From: Acinetobacter brisouisimilis
GTDB lineage: Bacteria > Pseudomonadota > Gammaproteobacteria > Pseudomonadales > Moraxellaceae
Length of the DNA stretch: 64,000 nucleotides
NCBI RefSeq assembly: GCF_000368265.1
Contig: NZ_KB851219.1
Location: 511,920 to 575,919, forward strand
Direction: 5' to 3'
The notes under the pieces were generated by a model. That model did no database searches, was not told the origin of the DNA, and saw only the letters and a list, made by a program, of their open reading frames with translations. Position 1 is the first letter of the stretch, and the number at the start of each line of letters is the position of its first letter. Shown piece after piece: positions 8,256 to 16,878 of this stretch. A program made the position numbers and the translations under genes.

Positions 8256-9281
8256 TTACTTTTTAGTTTTAGCATAAATATTCGCCTGAATCCATATGTT
8301 GCCTCGAATATATTGCCCAATTTCAAAATTCATATATTCAGGATTACGGCTTGCAATTCGAATTAATGTGGCTTCTTCATTGTCTTCAAGCAATAAGGTG
8401 ACATCGTACAGAACATAATCTTCATTCATACATGTCGCATGTGTTTTTCCGACAATTTTGCCTTGAAACCATGCTTCATCTTCTTGTCCAGCTGTCTCAC
8501 CATATAGGTAAGCTACCATTTTTGAAAAATCTACGGTGACAGGAGCATGGTCATCCTCGGTTTTTGGTTGCCATGCATCAATCAGTTCCTGCAAATTGCT
8601 TGGCGCAACACCGTTATGTGCTGCCAAAATATCATTTAAGGCACGATGATGTTTAATTGATGCAGGATCATCAACAATAATTTGCTCGTGTTCATTGACC
8701 TGTTCAAGTTCATATGCCCACGCATTTAAGTGTACACAATAGTTTTGATCTTTTACGTAGTGCTCATGGTTGACGCTATAAAGATTATCAAACGCATATA
8801 CTGTTGCATTTTGTCCAATATTTAAGCGTAATACTGCCTGTGTGTTAGATTTACAGCAAATGACACGTTCAATTTTTGCTGTAGTTTTATAGGGACTTTC
8901 AAAAATCGGGAAAGCAATTTTGACACATTTAGGTTTGTTATTTTCAACGGCGACGACTTGGGAAAATTGAATTGCGGCATGATTTGGCCCTTGAATCAGC
9001 CATGTGCTAGCATCCATATCTTCTTCATTTGCACATAAACCCATTGGCATGACTGGTGCATCAAGTGCTTGACCTAACCACCGAGGAACGGTTTGTGCTG
9101 GGTCATCTGTGAGCAAACTCCAATGCTCAATATGGCTTCCAAAGTTTTGGTCATCGACAGTAATTGTATCTGGTCGGTTATTTTGCATATTCATAAGCAC
9201 AATTGCAGTGGGTTTGTTTATATTTATCGAGGGTAACTTATTATTTTTCAAGTCATCGCCATGAATTTTTATTGATTGCAT
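8256..9281 (-). CDS. unknown 341-aa cytoplasmic protein
   Basis: I do not recognise this protein. It has no signal peptide or membrane segment and is acidic. The N-terminal two thirds contain aromatic and Cys residues scattered without a known motif (for example ERVICCKS near 145). The last 90 residues alternate short beta-type stretches with glycines (WFQGKIVGK, YDVTLLLED, IRIASRNPEY, FEIGQYIRGNIWIQANI), which is reminiscent of an OB-like beta barrel; this is only a reading of the pattern. It is transcribed away from the YaiI gene, and its frame and codon use look like those of its neighbours, so it is a real gene. Confidence 0.7.
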   Translation of the reverse strand: MQSIKIHGDDLKNNKLPSININKPTAIVLMNMQNNRPDTITVDDQNFGSHIEHWSLLTDDPAQTVPRWLGQALDAPVMPMGLCANEEDMDASTWLIQGPNHAAIQFSQVVAVENNKPKCVKIAFPIFESPYKTTAKIERVICCKSNTQAVLRLNIGQNATVYAFDNLYSVNHEHYVKDQNYCVHLNAWAYELEQVNEHEQIIVDDPASIKHHRALNDILAAHNGVAPSNLQELIDAWQPKTEDDHAPVTVDFSKMVAYLYGETAGQEDEAWFQGKIVGKTHATCMNEDYVLYDVTLLLEDNEEATLIRIASRNPEYMNFEIGQYIRGNIWIQANIYAKTKK

Positions 9282-9399
9282 AAAATTTATGTGTCTATCT
9301 GCACAAAAAAACGGAAATAGACCGAAAGGTCAACACATCACAGCAGTGTCATGTGTAATTTGTTAAACTAACGTAGAACTGAATAAATTGTGAATTATT

Positions 9400-9873
9400 G
9401 TGGCTAATTTTAAACTTTGGGTTGATGCAGATGCCTTGCCTAAAATTTTGCGTGAAATTATTTTTAGAGCTTCAGATCGCTATTTGCTGGAAGTAATTTT
9501 TGTTGCGAACCAACCTGTGGGAATCAGCCCATCGGTACGTATTAAATCCTTGCAGGTGTTGAGTGGCGCCGATCAAGCCGATCAGGAAATTGTGAGGCAA
9601 ATGGCTGCGCATGATGTTGTGATTACTCAAGATATTCCATTGGCAGCTCAGGTGATTGAAAAAGGTGGCGTTGCGATTCATCCACGCGGTGAGGTTTTTA
9701 CTACAGCCAACATTAAGGCACGTCTGCATTTACGCGATTATATGGATACTTTGCGTGGCGCAGGTGTGCAAACGGGGGGTCCAAAACCACTGAATGAGCG
9801 CGATAAGCGGGAATTTTCTAGTGCGTTAGATCAGACGATTCAGCGCCAGATTCGCGTTACCAAGACGAGCTGA
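9400..9873 (+). CDS. YaiI/YqxD family protein (UPF0178, PIN-like fold)
   Basis: A 157-residue cytoplasmic protein of the YaiI/YqxD family, starting with GTG. The N-terminus [18 protein letters not shown] has the conserved acidic pair typical of PIN-like nuclease folds. Further conserved stretches are [23 protein letters not shown] and, near the end, [19 protein letters not shown]. No biochemical role is established for the family. It is followed after 3 nt by a transporter gene on the same strand, so the two are probably cotranscribed. Confidence 0.88.
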   Translation: MANFKLWVDADALPKILREIIFRASDRYLLEVIFVANQPVGISPSVRIKSLQVLSGADQADQEIVRQMAAHDVVITQDIPLAAQVIEKGGVAIHPRGEVFTTANIKARLHLRDYMDTLRGAGVQTGGPKPLNERDKREFSSALDQTIQRQIRVTKTS

Positions 9874-9876
9874 AAG

Positions 9877-10785
9877 ATGCCAAAAGTACAATCGCAATTG
9901 GCATTGACCTATATGCTTTTAATCTTGATCTGGGCAACAACGCCGTTAGCAATTGTCTGGAGTGTGAAAGACCTCAACCTGTTTTGGGCATTGGCATTTC
10001 GTTTCTTTTTGGCATTACCGCTTGCTTGTAGTTTGCTTTGGATCTTTAAAATACGATTGCCGTTTAATTGGCAATCGGTGCATAGCTATATTGCGGGTTC
10101 ATTTAGTTTTATCGGTTCACAAATTTTTACCTATGTTGCCACTCAGTATTTGAGCTCGGGAATTATTGCCTTGATGTTTGGCTTAACACCGATTATGGCT
10201 GGATTAATGGGCTGGGCATGGTTTAAACAATATCTGCATTTTGCACAGTGGTGTGGCATGCTGGTCGCATTGTCTGGTTTGGGCATGATTTGCTTTGCAG
10301 GGCAGCAGCATATACAGCCATTTGGTATTATCCTGATGCTCATCAGCGTTTTTAACTATGCATTGTCAATTTTCTGGGTGAAGAAAATTCGAGCGCCACT
10401 TCACCCGATGGCACAGGCAACGGGCTCAATTTTGATATCTACTTTTGTGGCTGTGCTGATGCTGCCTTTTATTTGGTCACATTTTCCAACACATATGCCA
10501 AATCTGAAATCGTTGCTAGCGCTTGCTTATACAGTGGTGGTGGCATCGTTACTGGCGATGTTTTGTTATTTTAAACTGGTGCAGAGTATTCAGCCCACAA
10601 CATTGTCTTTAACCAATGTCATGACGCCGTTATTAGCATTGCTGATCGGTGCAGTATTTAATCATGAAGCTTTGGGAACACAAGTGATTTTGGGGGCTTG
10701 TGTGCTGGTTATCGGATTGTTGATCTATTTTTTTCGCGATTTACAACTTCAGCAGAAATGGCAAAAACGTTTTCGAAAAATGTAA
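9877..10785 (+). CDS. EamA/DMT-superfamily transporter
   Basis: An inner-membrane protein of 302 residues with about ten hydrophobic segments arranged as two tandem EamA repeats. The second repeat begins near 150 (FGIILMLISVFNYALSIFWV). The first helix contains the typical LIWATTPLAIVWSV. Members export amino acids, metabolites or drugs, and the substrate cannot be read from the sequence. It ends in a basic cytoplasmic tail. The start ATG is 3 nt after the YaiI stop, with a GAAAG site inside that gene's last codons. The next gene is convergent. Confidence 0.85.
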   Translation: MPKVQSQLALTYMLLILIWATTPLAIVWSVKDLNLFWALAFRFFLALPLACSLLWIFKIRLPFNWQSVHSYIAGSFSFIGSQIFTYVATQYLSSGIIALMFGLTPIMAGLMGWAWFKQYLHFAQWCGMLVALSGLGMICFAGQQHIQPFGIILMLISVFNYALSIFWVKKIRAPLHPMAQATGSILISTFVAVLMLPFIWSHFPTHMPNLKSLLALAYTVVVASLLAMFCYFKLVQSIQPTTLSLTNVMTPLLALLIGAVFNHEALGTQVILGACVLVIGLLIYFFRDLQLQQKWQKRFRKM

Positions 10786-10787
10786 GC

Positions 10788-11360
10788 TTATAGTGTGTTT
10801 ATAGACTGATTTTCAAGACATTCTGCAATTTTTTCACGGTCATGTGGGTGCAAAGAAATAAAGTGACAGCCAATACGAAAACTATTTTTGGCATCATAGT
10901 TTTCGTAGACCACCTGTGCGATGGCTGCAATATGAAAAAAGTTATCAGGATGGCTCAAGGTGACGTGGATGTAGCTATCTTTAGTAATGGCATATTCAGT
11001 AAAAAAGCTTAAGCCAGCTTCAGATAAGTTAATTTGTTCAGGGGTTGGTAACATGCTTTGTACAATAGAATCATACATTGTGCCTGTTATAAGGTTTAAT
11101 TTTTGGTTGAATAAGGATAAGATTTTGGCAATTTGTTGATCTTTTTCATTTAATTGTTTTAATTCGTTGTGAAGAACCTGATCAAATTGATCTAGTTCAG
11201 TAAGTAGTAGAAAATAGCGTGGCAAAACAAAGTGAGGGTCATAGGGGTCTTTTAGAGCCATTTCTTCTGAAATGACTTGATAGTTAAACCTTAAGGCAGC
11301 GTCCATACGAGACATGACCCGCCTTTCAATTTGTTCGTATTGATGCTGTAATTTTCCCAT
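10788..11360 (-). CDS. PilZ-like domain protein
   Basis: A 190-residue cytoplasmic protein. The N-terminus has a basic motif (ERRVMSRMDAALRF) that resembles the RxxxR motif that contacts cyclic di-GMP, and the C-terminus (RIGCHFISLHPHDREKIAECL) has the hydrophobic-acidic ending typical of PilZ domains. Between them lies a helical region (about 50-100). The middle D/NxSxxG motif of a true PilZ domain appears as INLSEAGLSF (about 110-119). Nucleotide binding is therefore plausible but not certain. It is divergent from the lol permease gene, with 23 bp between the two starts, and converges on the EamA gene. Confidence 0.65.
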   Translation of the reverse strand: MGKLQHQYEQIERRVMSRMDAALRFNYQVISEEMALKDPYDPHFVLPRYFLLLTELDQFDQVLHNELKQLNEKDQQIAKILSLFNQKLNLITGTMYDSIVQSMLPTPEQINLSEAGLSFFTEYAITKDSYIHVTLSHPDNFFHIAAIAQVVYENYDAKNSFRIGCHFISLHPHDREKIAECLENQSINTL

Positions 11361-11383
11361 AAAATACCTCGGATTTAGGTCGT

Positions 11384-12619
11384 ATGTTTAAACCAATCTC
11401 GCTGTACATTGGTCTGAGATATACTCGCGCACGTCGCAGTAATCATTTTATTTCTTTTATTGCACTGGTTTCCATGATCGGTCTGACGCTTGGAGTCGCT
11501 GTACTGATTACCGTATTGTCAGTGATGAATGGTTTTGACCGTGAATTAAAAAATCGTGTTTTAGGTATGATACCTCAAGCCAGTGTATCTTCAACGGAAA
11601 TCATTACAGATTGGCCAGATTTAGCTAAAAAAATTGCTCAACATGAGCATGTTAAAGGCGTAGCTCCTTTTACTCAGTTACAAGGGATGTTGACTGCACA
11701 AGGTCAGGTGTCAGGCCTGATGGTCAATGGTATTGAACCACAGTATGAAAAGAATGTTTCCATTATTCAAGATCATATGGTTGCAGGAAGCATTGATAAC
11801 CTGAAAAAAGGTAGTTTCGGGATTGTTCTTGGTAAACAGATGACCGATGCTCTGGGTTTAGGGCTAAATGACAGTGTGACTCTAGTTTTGCCTGAAGCGA
11901 CACCGTCACCTGCAGGTGTGGTTCCGCGTTTCAAGCGCTTTAAAATTGTCGGAATTTTTAGTATTGGTGCTGAAGTTGACTCAATGATGGGTTATATCGC
12001 CCTGAACGATGCCGCTACTTTGCTCCGTTTGCCTGATGGCGCTCAGGGGATTCGGATAAAGCTAGACAATATTTTCCTTGCGCCCCAAGTTGCTCAGGAT
12101 ATTGTGAAACAGTTGCCAAATGGCTTTTATAGCTCTGACTGGACATATACACATGGCAACCTGTTTAGCGCGATTCAGATGGAAAAATCCATGGTGAGTT
12201 TGCTATTGTTCCTCATCGTTTTGGTTGCTGCGTTCAATATCGTCTCTTCTCTGGTTATGGTCGTGACCGACAAAAAATCTGATATTGCCATTTTACGTAC
12301 ACTGGGTGCTTCACCTGCCACGATTACTCGTATTTTTATGGTACAGGGCACGATTATTGGTGTCATTGGCACATTCTCAGGTGCGGTGTTGGGGGTTATT
12401 CTGGCATCGAGTATTAGTACCGTGATTGACTGGCTCAATACCCGTTTAGGTTGGCATTTGTTTGATGCGTATTTTATCAACTATTTACCTTCTTATTTAA
12501 GATGGCAAGATGTCGCTGTCATCGTGGTGGTGTCATTAGTTTTAAGTTTCTTGGCAACCATTTATCCAGCGCTACGTGCTGCGAAAATCCAGCCTGCGGA
12601 GGCATTGCGTTATGAGTAA
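11384..12619 (+). CDS. lolC: lipoprotein-releasing ABC permease, LolC/LolE (LolF) type
   Basis: The membrane part of the Lol exporter, which extracts mature lipoproteins from the inner membrane and hands them to LolA. The 411-residue protein has an N-terminal helix (about 24-46), a large periplasmic domain (about 50-265), and three C-terminal helices in an FtsX/MacB-type domain (about 275-400). It ends in PAxRAAKIQPAEALRYE, the typical end of this permease family. Only one permease gene adjoins lolD, with no second copy here, which fits the LolDF arrangement in which one hybrid permease serves as a homodimer. A second copy elsewhere cannot be excluded. Confidence 0.92.
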   Translation: MFKPISLYIGLRYTRARRSNHFISFIALVSMIGLTLGVAVLITVLSVMNGFDRELKNRVLGMIPQASVSSTEIITDWPDLAKKIAQHEHVKGVAPFTQLQGMLTAQGQVSGLMVNGIEPQYEKNVSIIQDHMVAGSIDNLKKGSFGIVLGKQMTDALGLGLNDSVTLVLPEATPSPAGVVPRFKRFKIVGIFSIGAEVDSMMGYIALNDAATLLRLPDGAQGIRIKLDNIFLAPQVAQDIVKQLPNGFYSSDWTYTHGNLFSAIQMEKSMVSLLLFLIVLVAAFNIVSSLVMVVTDKKSDIAILRTLGASPATITRIFMVQGTIIGVIGTFSGAVLGVILASSISTVIDWLNTRLGWHLFDAYFINYLPSYLRWQDVAVIVVVSLVLSFLATIYPALRAAKIQPAEALRYE

Positions 12620-13295
12620 TGTGGTTTTGGAAGCTAAGCAAATCAGAAAAACCTTTACTGATGGCAAGACTGATGTCGATGTGCTTAAAGGCTTATCTCT
12701 ACAAGTTGAAGCAGGCCAGTGTATTTCGATTGTCGGGGCGAGTGGTTCAGGTAAAAGTACCTTGTTGCATGTTTTAGGTGGTCTAGACCGACCATCTAGC
12801 GGTGAAGTATTTTTAAATGGACAGCGTTTTGATACATTGAGTGAAACCACTCGTGGCGAGTTACGCAACTTACATTTGGGTTTTGTTTATCAGTTTCATC
12901 ATCTGCTTCCTGAATTTAGCGCGCTTGAAAACGTGGCTATGCCTTTAATGCTACGTAAAGGCAGTCAATTTAGTGAGGTCAAGAAAAAAGCGGAGTATTT
13001 ACTGGAACGGGTTGGATTATCACATCGCCTGACTCATAAACCTGGTGAACTCTCTGGCGGTGAGCGTCAGCGTGTTGCATTGGCACGTGCTTTGGTGACC
13101 AATCCTAAAGTCATGCTAGCCGATGAGCCAACAGGAAATCTGGATCGACAAACGGCAATGACTATTTTTGAATTGCTGAATGATTTGAAAAAGGAATTCA
13201 ATATGGCCATGCTGATTGTGACGCATGATGAACAGTTAGCACAGACCGCAGACAAGATTATGCATATGCAGGATGGTTTGTGGAAAAACCCATAA
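12612..13295 (+). CDS. lolD: lipoprotein-releasing ABC ATPase LolD
   Basis: The ATPase of the Lol exporter. The start at 12612 (MSNVVLEAKQIRKTF) overlaps the last 8 nt of the permease gene, indicating translational coupling. A longer frame from an upstream TTG would add 12 unrelated residues. The 227-residue product has Walker A (GASGSGKST), the Q-loop (VYQFHHLLPEF), the signature LSGGERQR, Walker B (VMLADEPTGNLD) and the H-loop (IVTHD). These features and VYQFHHLLPEF are typical of LolD within the MacB-like ATPases. Confidence 0.94.
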   Translation: MSNVVLEAKQIRKTFTDGKTDVDVLKGLSLQVEAGQCISIVGASGSGKSTLLHVLGGLDRPSSGEVFLNGQRFDTLSETTRGELRNLHLGFVYQFHHLLPEFSALENVAMPLMLRKGSQFSEVKKKAEYLLERVGLSHRLTHKPGELSGGERQRVALARALVTNPKVMLADEPTGNLDRQTAMTIFELLNDLKKEFNMAMLIVTHDEQLAQTADKIMHMQDGLWKNP

Positions 13296-13329
13296 ATTTA
13301 TTGGGTTACATCCTCTAAAATTTCTTGTT

Positions 13330-13350
13330 AAAGCCCACAATGTGGGCTTT
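13330..13350 (+). terminator. hairpin between lolD and comEC
   Basis: AAAGCCCACA and TGTGGGCTTT form a perfect inverted repeat with a tight loop, 35 nt after the lolD stop. The T-run after it is poor, so it may end lolD transcription only partly, or shape the comEC leader. Confidence 0.5.
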
Positions 13351-13390
13351 AATGCCTTTTATAGATAACAAAAACAGTTTATTAGAAACA

Positions 13391-15808
13391 ATGAAATGGA
13401 ACTTAATTTTTTTGGCATGGGTAATTGGAATCTGTACTTTAGGTTTGCCTCAAGCTCATTATTTAAGTAGTTGGTCAATATCGTGTAGTTGCATTCTACT
13501 CGGAATAGCTTTGCTGATTGGTTATGCAAAACAGTATTTTTTACAACTTAAAAACAGTCAAATTCTGATTCACCTATTGATCGCCCTGGCTGTATTTTTC
13601 GCAGCAATAGCATTTGCGGATCATCAACTTCAGCAGCGCTTAAGCCTAAGACAAACACAGGTACATCAGGCTGAGGTGGTGGTTTATGTTGATCGGATGA
13701 GTGTATTAAACAAAGATAATAAGCAGCAAATACTTCAGGTCTGGGATACCTCACATCAGCAGATGGTGCATTGGCTTGCTCGAATTCCAGCAAAACAACC
13801 TGAGTTGCAACTGGGACAGTATTATCGCTTGACTGGACAGGTACGACCTGCACACGGCTATGCGATTACAGGTGGATTTGATCAGGAAAAATGGTTTCTT
13901 CAGCAAAATCTTATGGCAAGTTTTCAGGTCAGGCAGTTTGAATTGTTGAACAAATCGCAAGCACTGACACAAAGTTCAACTTCATTTATTCAGCTACATC
14001 GGGGATTTTTGCAGGCATCACGATTATGGATTGAGCAAAAGCGCCTGAACTGTCGGAACTGGTTGATGCAATCGCCATTACGGCATCATGGGTTATTACT
14101 GGCATTGTTGACAGGAGATGAAAGCCTACTCGATGACATAACCCAGCAACAATTTCAGAACTTGGGGATCCAGCATTTATTGGCAATTTCGGGACCACAT
14201 GTCTTGGTTTTTGCGATGCTACTTTGCTTCATGCTACATCATTTAATCGCAAGATTTTGCCCCGAATTATATTTACGTATGCCTAAACAGTTGCTGCTAA
14301 GTCTACCTTTTTTAATTGGCATTTGGGTGTATTGTGGGTTTGTTGGTTTTGATATTCCTGCATTACGAACTTTACTCATGAGTAGCCTGATTGTGCTTGC
14401 CATGTGGTGTCAGCGAAGGCTTTCTGTTTTCACGACTTTATTAGCAAGTGCAGCACTAATGCTACTGTTTGATCCATTTAGCATGTTATCGGTAGGTTTT
14501 TGGCTATCGTATGGTGCCTGTTTTATTTTGCTGCGAGTTTATCAGACCATACAGCAGCAGCCGCAACAAGTGCTGCTTGGTCATTTCCAGCAATGTCGTT
14601 ACTATCTGCGGTTACTGTTTGAATCTCAGGGTAAGATTTTTATTGCACTGTTGCCCTTAGTGATGTTGTTTTTTCAGCAGCTTTCTTGGCTTGCACCACT
14701 TGCAAATATCATCGCCATTCCTCTGATTGGTGTTGTGATTGTACCCTTAAATATCTTGGCAACCTGCGTTTGGTTACTTTCACCAAGTCTTGCATTGCCA
14801 CTGTATCATGTCGCTGATGCAGCAATTTCAATCTTGCTTGTCAGTTTGGGAACTTTACAAAGTGCAATTCCTGTTGAAGTGCAGCAACTGCATTTTACGC
14901 CGTTACAAATTGCGGCACTTACACTGGCAATTGTGATGATGTTCTTGCCGAAAGGTACTCTGCCTAAAGCATGGCTAGTTTTGGGGTGTTTGCCTGTAGC
15001 GCTTCCTGTTCATGAAAAACAGTCATTTGAATTTAATGTACTTGATGTTGGACAAGGGCAGGCAATCCATATTCGTGATCAAAACAAGCAGATTCTGATT
15101 GATACAGGTGGGACGCGTGATGAGCAAAAGTTCAGTCTGGCAGATCGGGTGCTATTGCCTTATTTCTCGAGTCGTGGAATCTCAAGTTTAGATCAAGTGA
15201 TTTTGAGTCATCTCGATCAGGATCATAGCGGTGCATTTCCTCGTTTAAATGAAAAAATGCCAGTCAAGCAACTGTTAAGTAGTCAGCGCCCACAGGGTAA
15301 TTTACCGAGTTTTGACTATTGTCATGCAGGACAGCGTTGGGTCAGTAAAAATATAGAAATGCAAGTATTATCGCCCCAAGAAGATGACTTGGTGAATGCT
15401 GAATATCAACCAAATGAATTGTCTTGTGTGATTTATCTGAGCTATCGGCATCAGCAAGCCAAGACCCACTTTTTGATTATGGGGGATGCTGGCATACAAA
15501 CAGAACAGTTTTTGTTGCAGCAATACCCAAATTTAGCTGTTGATGTTTTAGTGCTTGGGCATCATGGTAGTCGCTTTAGTTCATCGCCCGAGTTTTTACA
15601 ACGGCTAAAACCTAAAATTGCGATTGCTTCGGCAGGGTTGCACAATCGTTATGGACACCCAAGTCGGGAAGTGCAACAACGTTTACAACGAGCACAAATT
15701 CCATTGCTCAATACAGCAGAACAGGGCTCATTGTATTTTACAGTAACGGATGAGGGGTCTCTAAAGTATGTAGTGGCTCGGAATGCTCGTTTGTGGCTGC
15801 ATCCTTAA
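13391..15808 (+). CDS. comEC: DNA uptake channel ComEC/Rec2
   Basis: ComEC carries single-stranded DNA across the inner membrane during natural transformation. The protein has N-terminal hydrophobic helices, a soluble OB-like region, the central competence domain (LLALLTGDESLLDDITQQQF, then GIQHLLAISGPHVLVFAML) with many helices, and a C-terminal metallo-beta-lactamase-like domain (LDVGQGQAIHI, SHLDQDHSG, LGHHGSR). I start it at 13391 (MKWNLIFLAW, 805 aa), where the first transmembrane helix begins. In-frame ATGs at 13340 and 13352 would add a polar N-terminus and overlap or touch the hairpin. Its last 71 bp overlap the end of the opposing acyltransferase gene. Confidence 0.9.
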   Translation: MKWNLIFLAWVIGICTLGLPQAHYLSSWSISCSCILLGIALLIGYAKQYFLQLKNSQILIHLLIALAVFFAAIAFADHQLQQRLSLRQTQVHQAEVVVYVDRMSVLNKDNKQQILQVWDTSHQQMVHWLARIPAKQPELQLGQYYRLTGQVRPAHGYAITGGFDQEKWFLQQNLMASFQVRQFELLNKSQALTQSSTSFIQLHRGFLQASRLWIEQKRLNCRNWLMQSPLRHHGLLLALLTGDESLLDDITQQQFQNLGIQHLLAISGPHVLVFAMLLCFMLHHLIARFCPELYLRMPKQLLLSLPFLIGIWVYCGFVGFDIPALRTLLMSSLIVLAMWCQRRLSVFTTLLASAALMLLFDPFSMLSVGFWLSYGACFILLRVYQTIQQQPQQVLLGHFQQCRYYLRLLFESQGKIFIALLPLVMLFFQQLSWLAPLANIIAIPLIGVVIVPLNILATCVWLLSPSLALPLYHVADAAISILLVSLGTLQSAIPVEVQQLHFTPLQIAALTLAIVMMFLPKGTLPKAWLVLGCLPVALPVHEKQSFEFNVLDVGQGQAIHIRDQNKQILIDTGGTRDEQKFSLADRVLLPYFSSRGISSLDQVILSHLDQDHSGAFPRLNEKMPVKQLLSSQRPQGNLPSFDYCHAGQRWVSKNIEMQVLSPQEDDLVNAEYQPNELSCVIYLSYRHQQAKTHFLIMGDAGIQTEQFLLQQYPNLAVDVLVLGHHGSRFSSSPEFLQRLKPKIAIASAGLHNRYGHPSREVQQRLQRAQIPLLNTAEQGSLYFTVTDEGSLKYVVARNARLWLHP

Positions 15809-16751
15809 CATATTGTCGTTCTGTACGCACCTGATTAACTTTAGCCAGTGCTTCATCTTCAGGTAAATTATAAATGTTATTGAGTTCAGGATTAGCTTTA
15901 AAGCGTTTATAGCTCCAATGGTAATGCTGTGGATATTTGCGAATCAGATTCTCAATCATTTCATGAATGATATGCGTACCTTCTTCATCTGATCCAGCGT
16001 AAATTTGCTCAGCAACAGGTTCGATGAACATATCATACCCTGCATTGTCATTACGAATGGCATACAAAAATAAGGCACGTGCTTTGGTTTTTTGAATCAA
16101 TTTTGCGGATAAATTGCTCGACGCGAGTGGAATACCAAAGTAGTCCACCATTGTTCCACCGATGTTAGGGGTATGATCTGGCAAAATGACGGTTGTACCG
16201 CCACGTTTCAGATCTTTAAAAATTTGCCGAACACCCGATTCATCGGTGGGTACAAGATGAGCATTTTCACGACTGCGAGCTTCACGCACAAACTGATCGG
16301 CAACTTCATTTTTAATTGGTTTGTACATAATGGTCATGGCGGTATGTTGTGCGAACCAAGAATTCATCACTTCCCATGTACCAAAATGAGGAACAATCAG
16401 AACGATACCTTTCTTCTGCTCTAATGCGTTATAAAAGTGCTCTTCACCCTGAATGTGATGAATACGGGCAATATTTTTATCATTACTTGCTCCCCAAACA
16501 TTGAAGAACTCAAAGTAAGAGGTCATTTCATTTTTAATCGCTTCTTTGACGATATACTGGCGTGTGTCCTCATTCAGCTCAGGTAATGCAATCCGAATAT
16601 TTAAGTCGGCTACTTGAGCTGTTTTTGCAATTTTAACGGTATTGGCAATAGATGCTAATACGCGTGCAAAAGCACGTGCAAAATGTAAAGGCTGTTTACT
16701 TACAAACTTTAAAACACGATAGGTAAAAGAATTTGAACTTGAATTCAGCAT
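15738..16751 (-). CDS. lipid A biosynthesis (lysophospholipid-type) acyltransferase
   Basis: An LpxL/LpxM (HtrB/MsbB) type inner-membrane acyltransferase that adds a secondary acyl chain to lipid A. The 337-residue product has the catalytic HFGTWE (H-x4-E, about 121-126 counted from the ATG at 16751), the DHTPNIGG block and a C-terminal HWSYKRFKAN signature typical of the family. It cannot be decided from the sequence whether this is the LpxL or the LpxM homologue. A GTG 18 nt upstream (16769) is an alternative start. The 3' end overlaps comEC by 71 bp on the opposite strand. Confidence 0.88.
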   Translation of the reverse strand: MLNSSSNSFTYRVLKFVSKQPLHFARAFARVLASIANTVKIAKTAQVADLNIRIALPELNEDTRQYIVKEAIKNEMTSYFEFFNVWGASNDKNIARIHHIQGEEHFYNALEQKKGIVLIVPHFGTWEVMNSWFAQHTAMTIMYKPIKNEVADQFVREARSRENAHLVPTDESGVRQIFKDLKRGGTTVILPDHTPNIGGTMVDYFGIPLASSNLSAKLIQKTKARALFLYAIRNDNAGYDMFIEPVAEQIYAGSDEEGTHIIHEMIENLIRKYPQHYHWSYKRFKANPELNNIYNLPEDEALAKVNQVRTERQYVKDAATNEHSEPLHTLETPHPLL

Positions 16752-16878
16752 TGGAAAAGATTCGTACACAATTTATCGCCATTCAGCGAAATATTATAAG
16801 TGAAAACTTTTCTTTTAGACAGCGACTAGGCTTTCAGTGTATATAATGGGACAATTTTTTATCGCTAGGATGTGATTT

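Noticed and set aside
12576..12611. Longer lolD start at an upstream TTG
   Set aside because: The added 12 residues do not resemble LolD; the ATG at 12612 overlaps the permease stop in the normal coupled way.
13325..13390. Longer ComEC N-terminus from TTG 13325 or ATG 13340/13352
   Set aside because: The TTG is outside and the first ATG is inside the hairpin after lolD, and the added residues are polar; the hydrophobic N-terminus begins at 13391. The 13352 start cannot be fully excluded.
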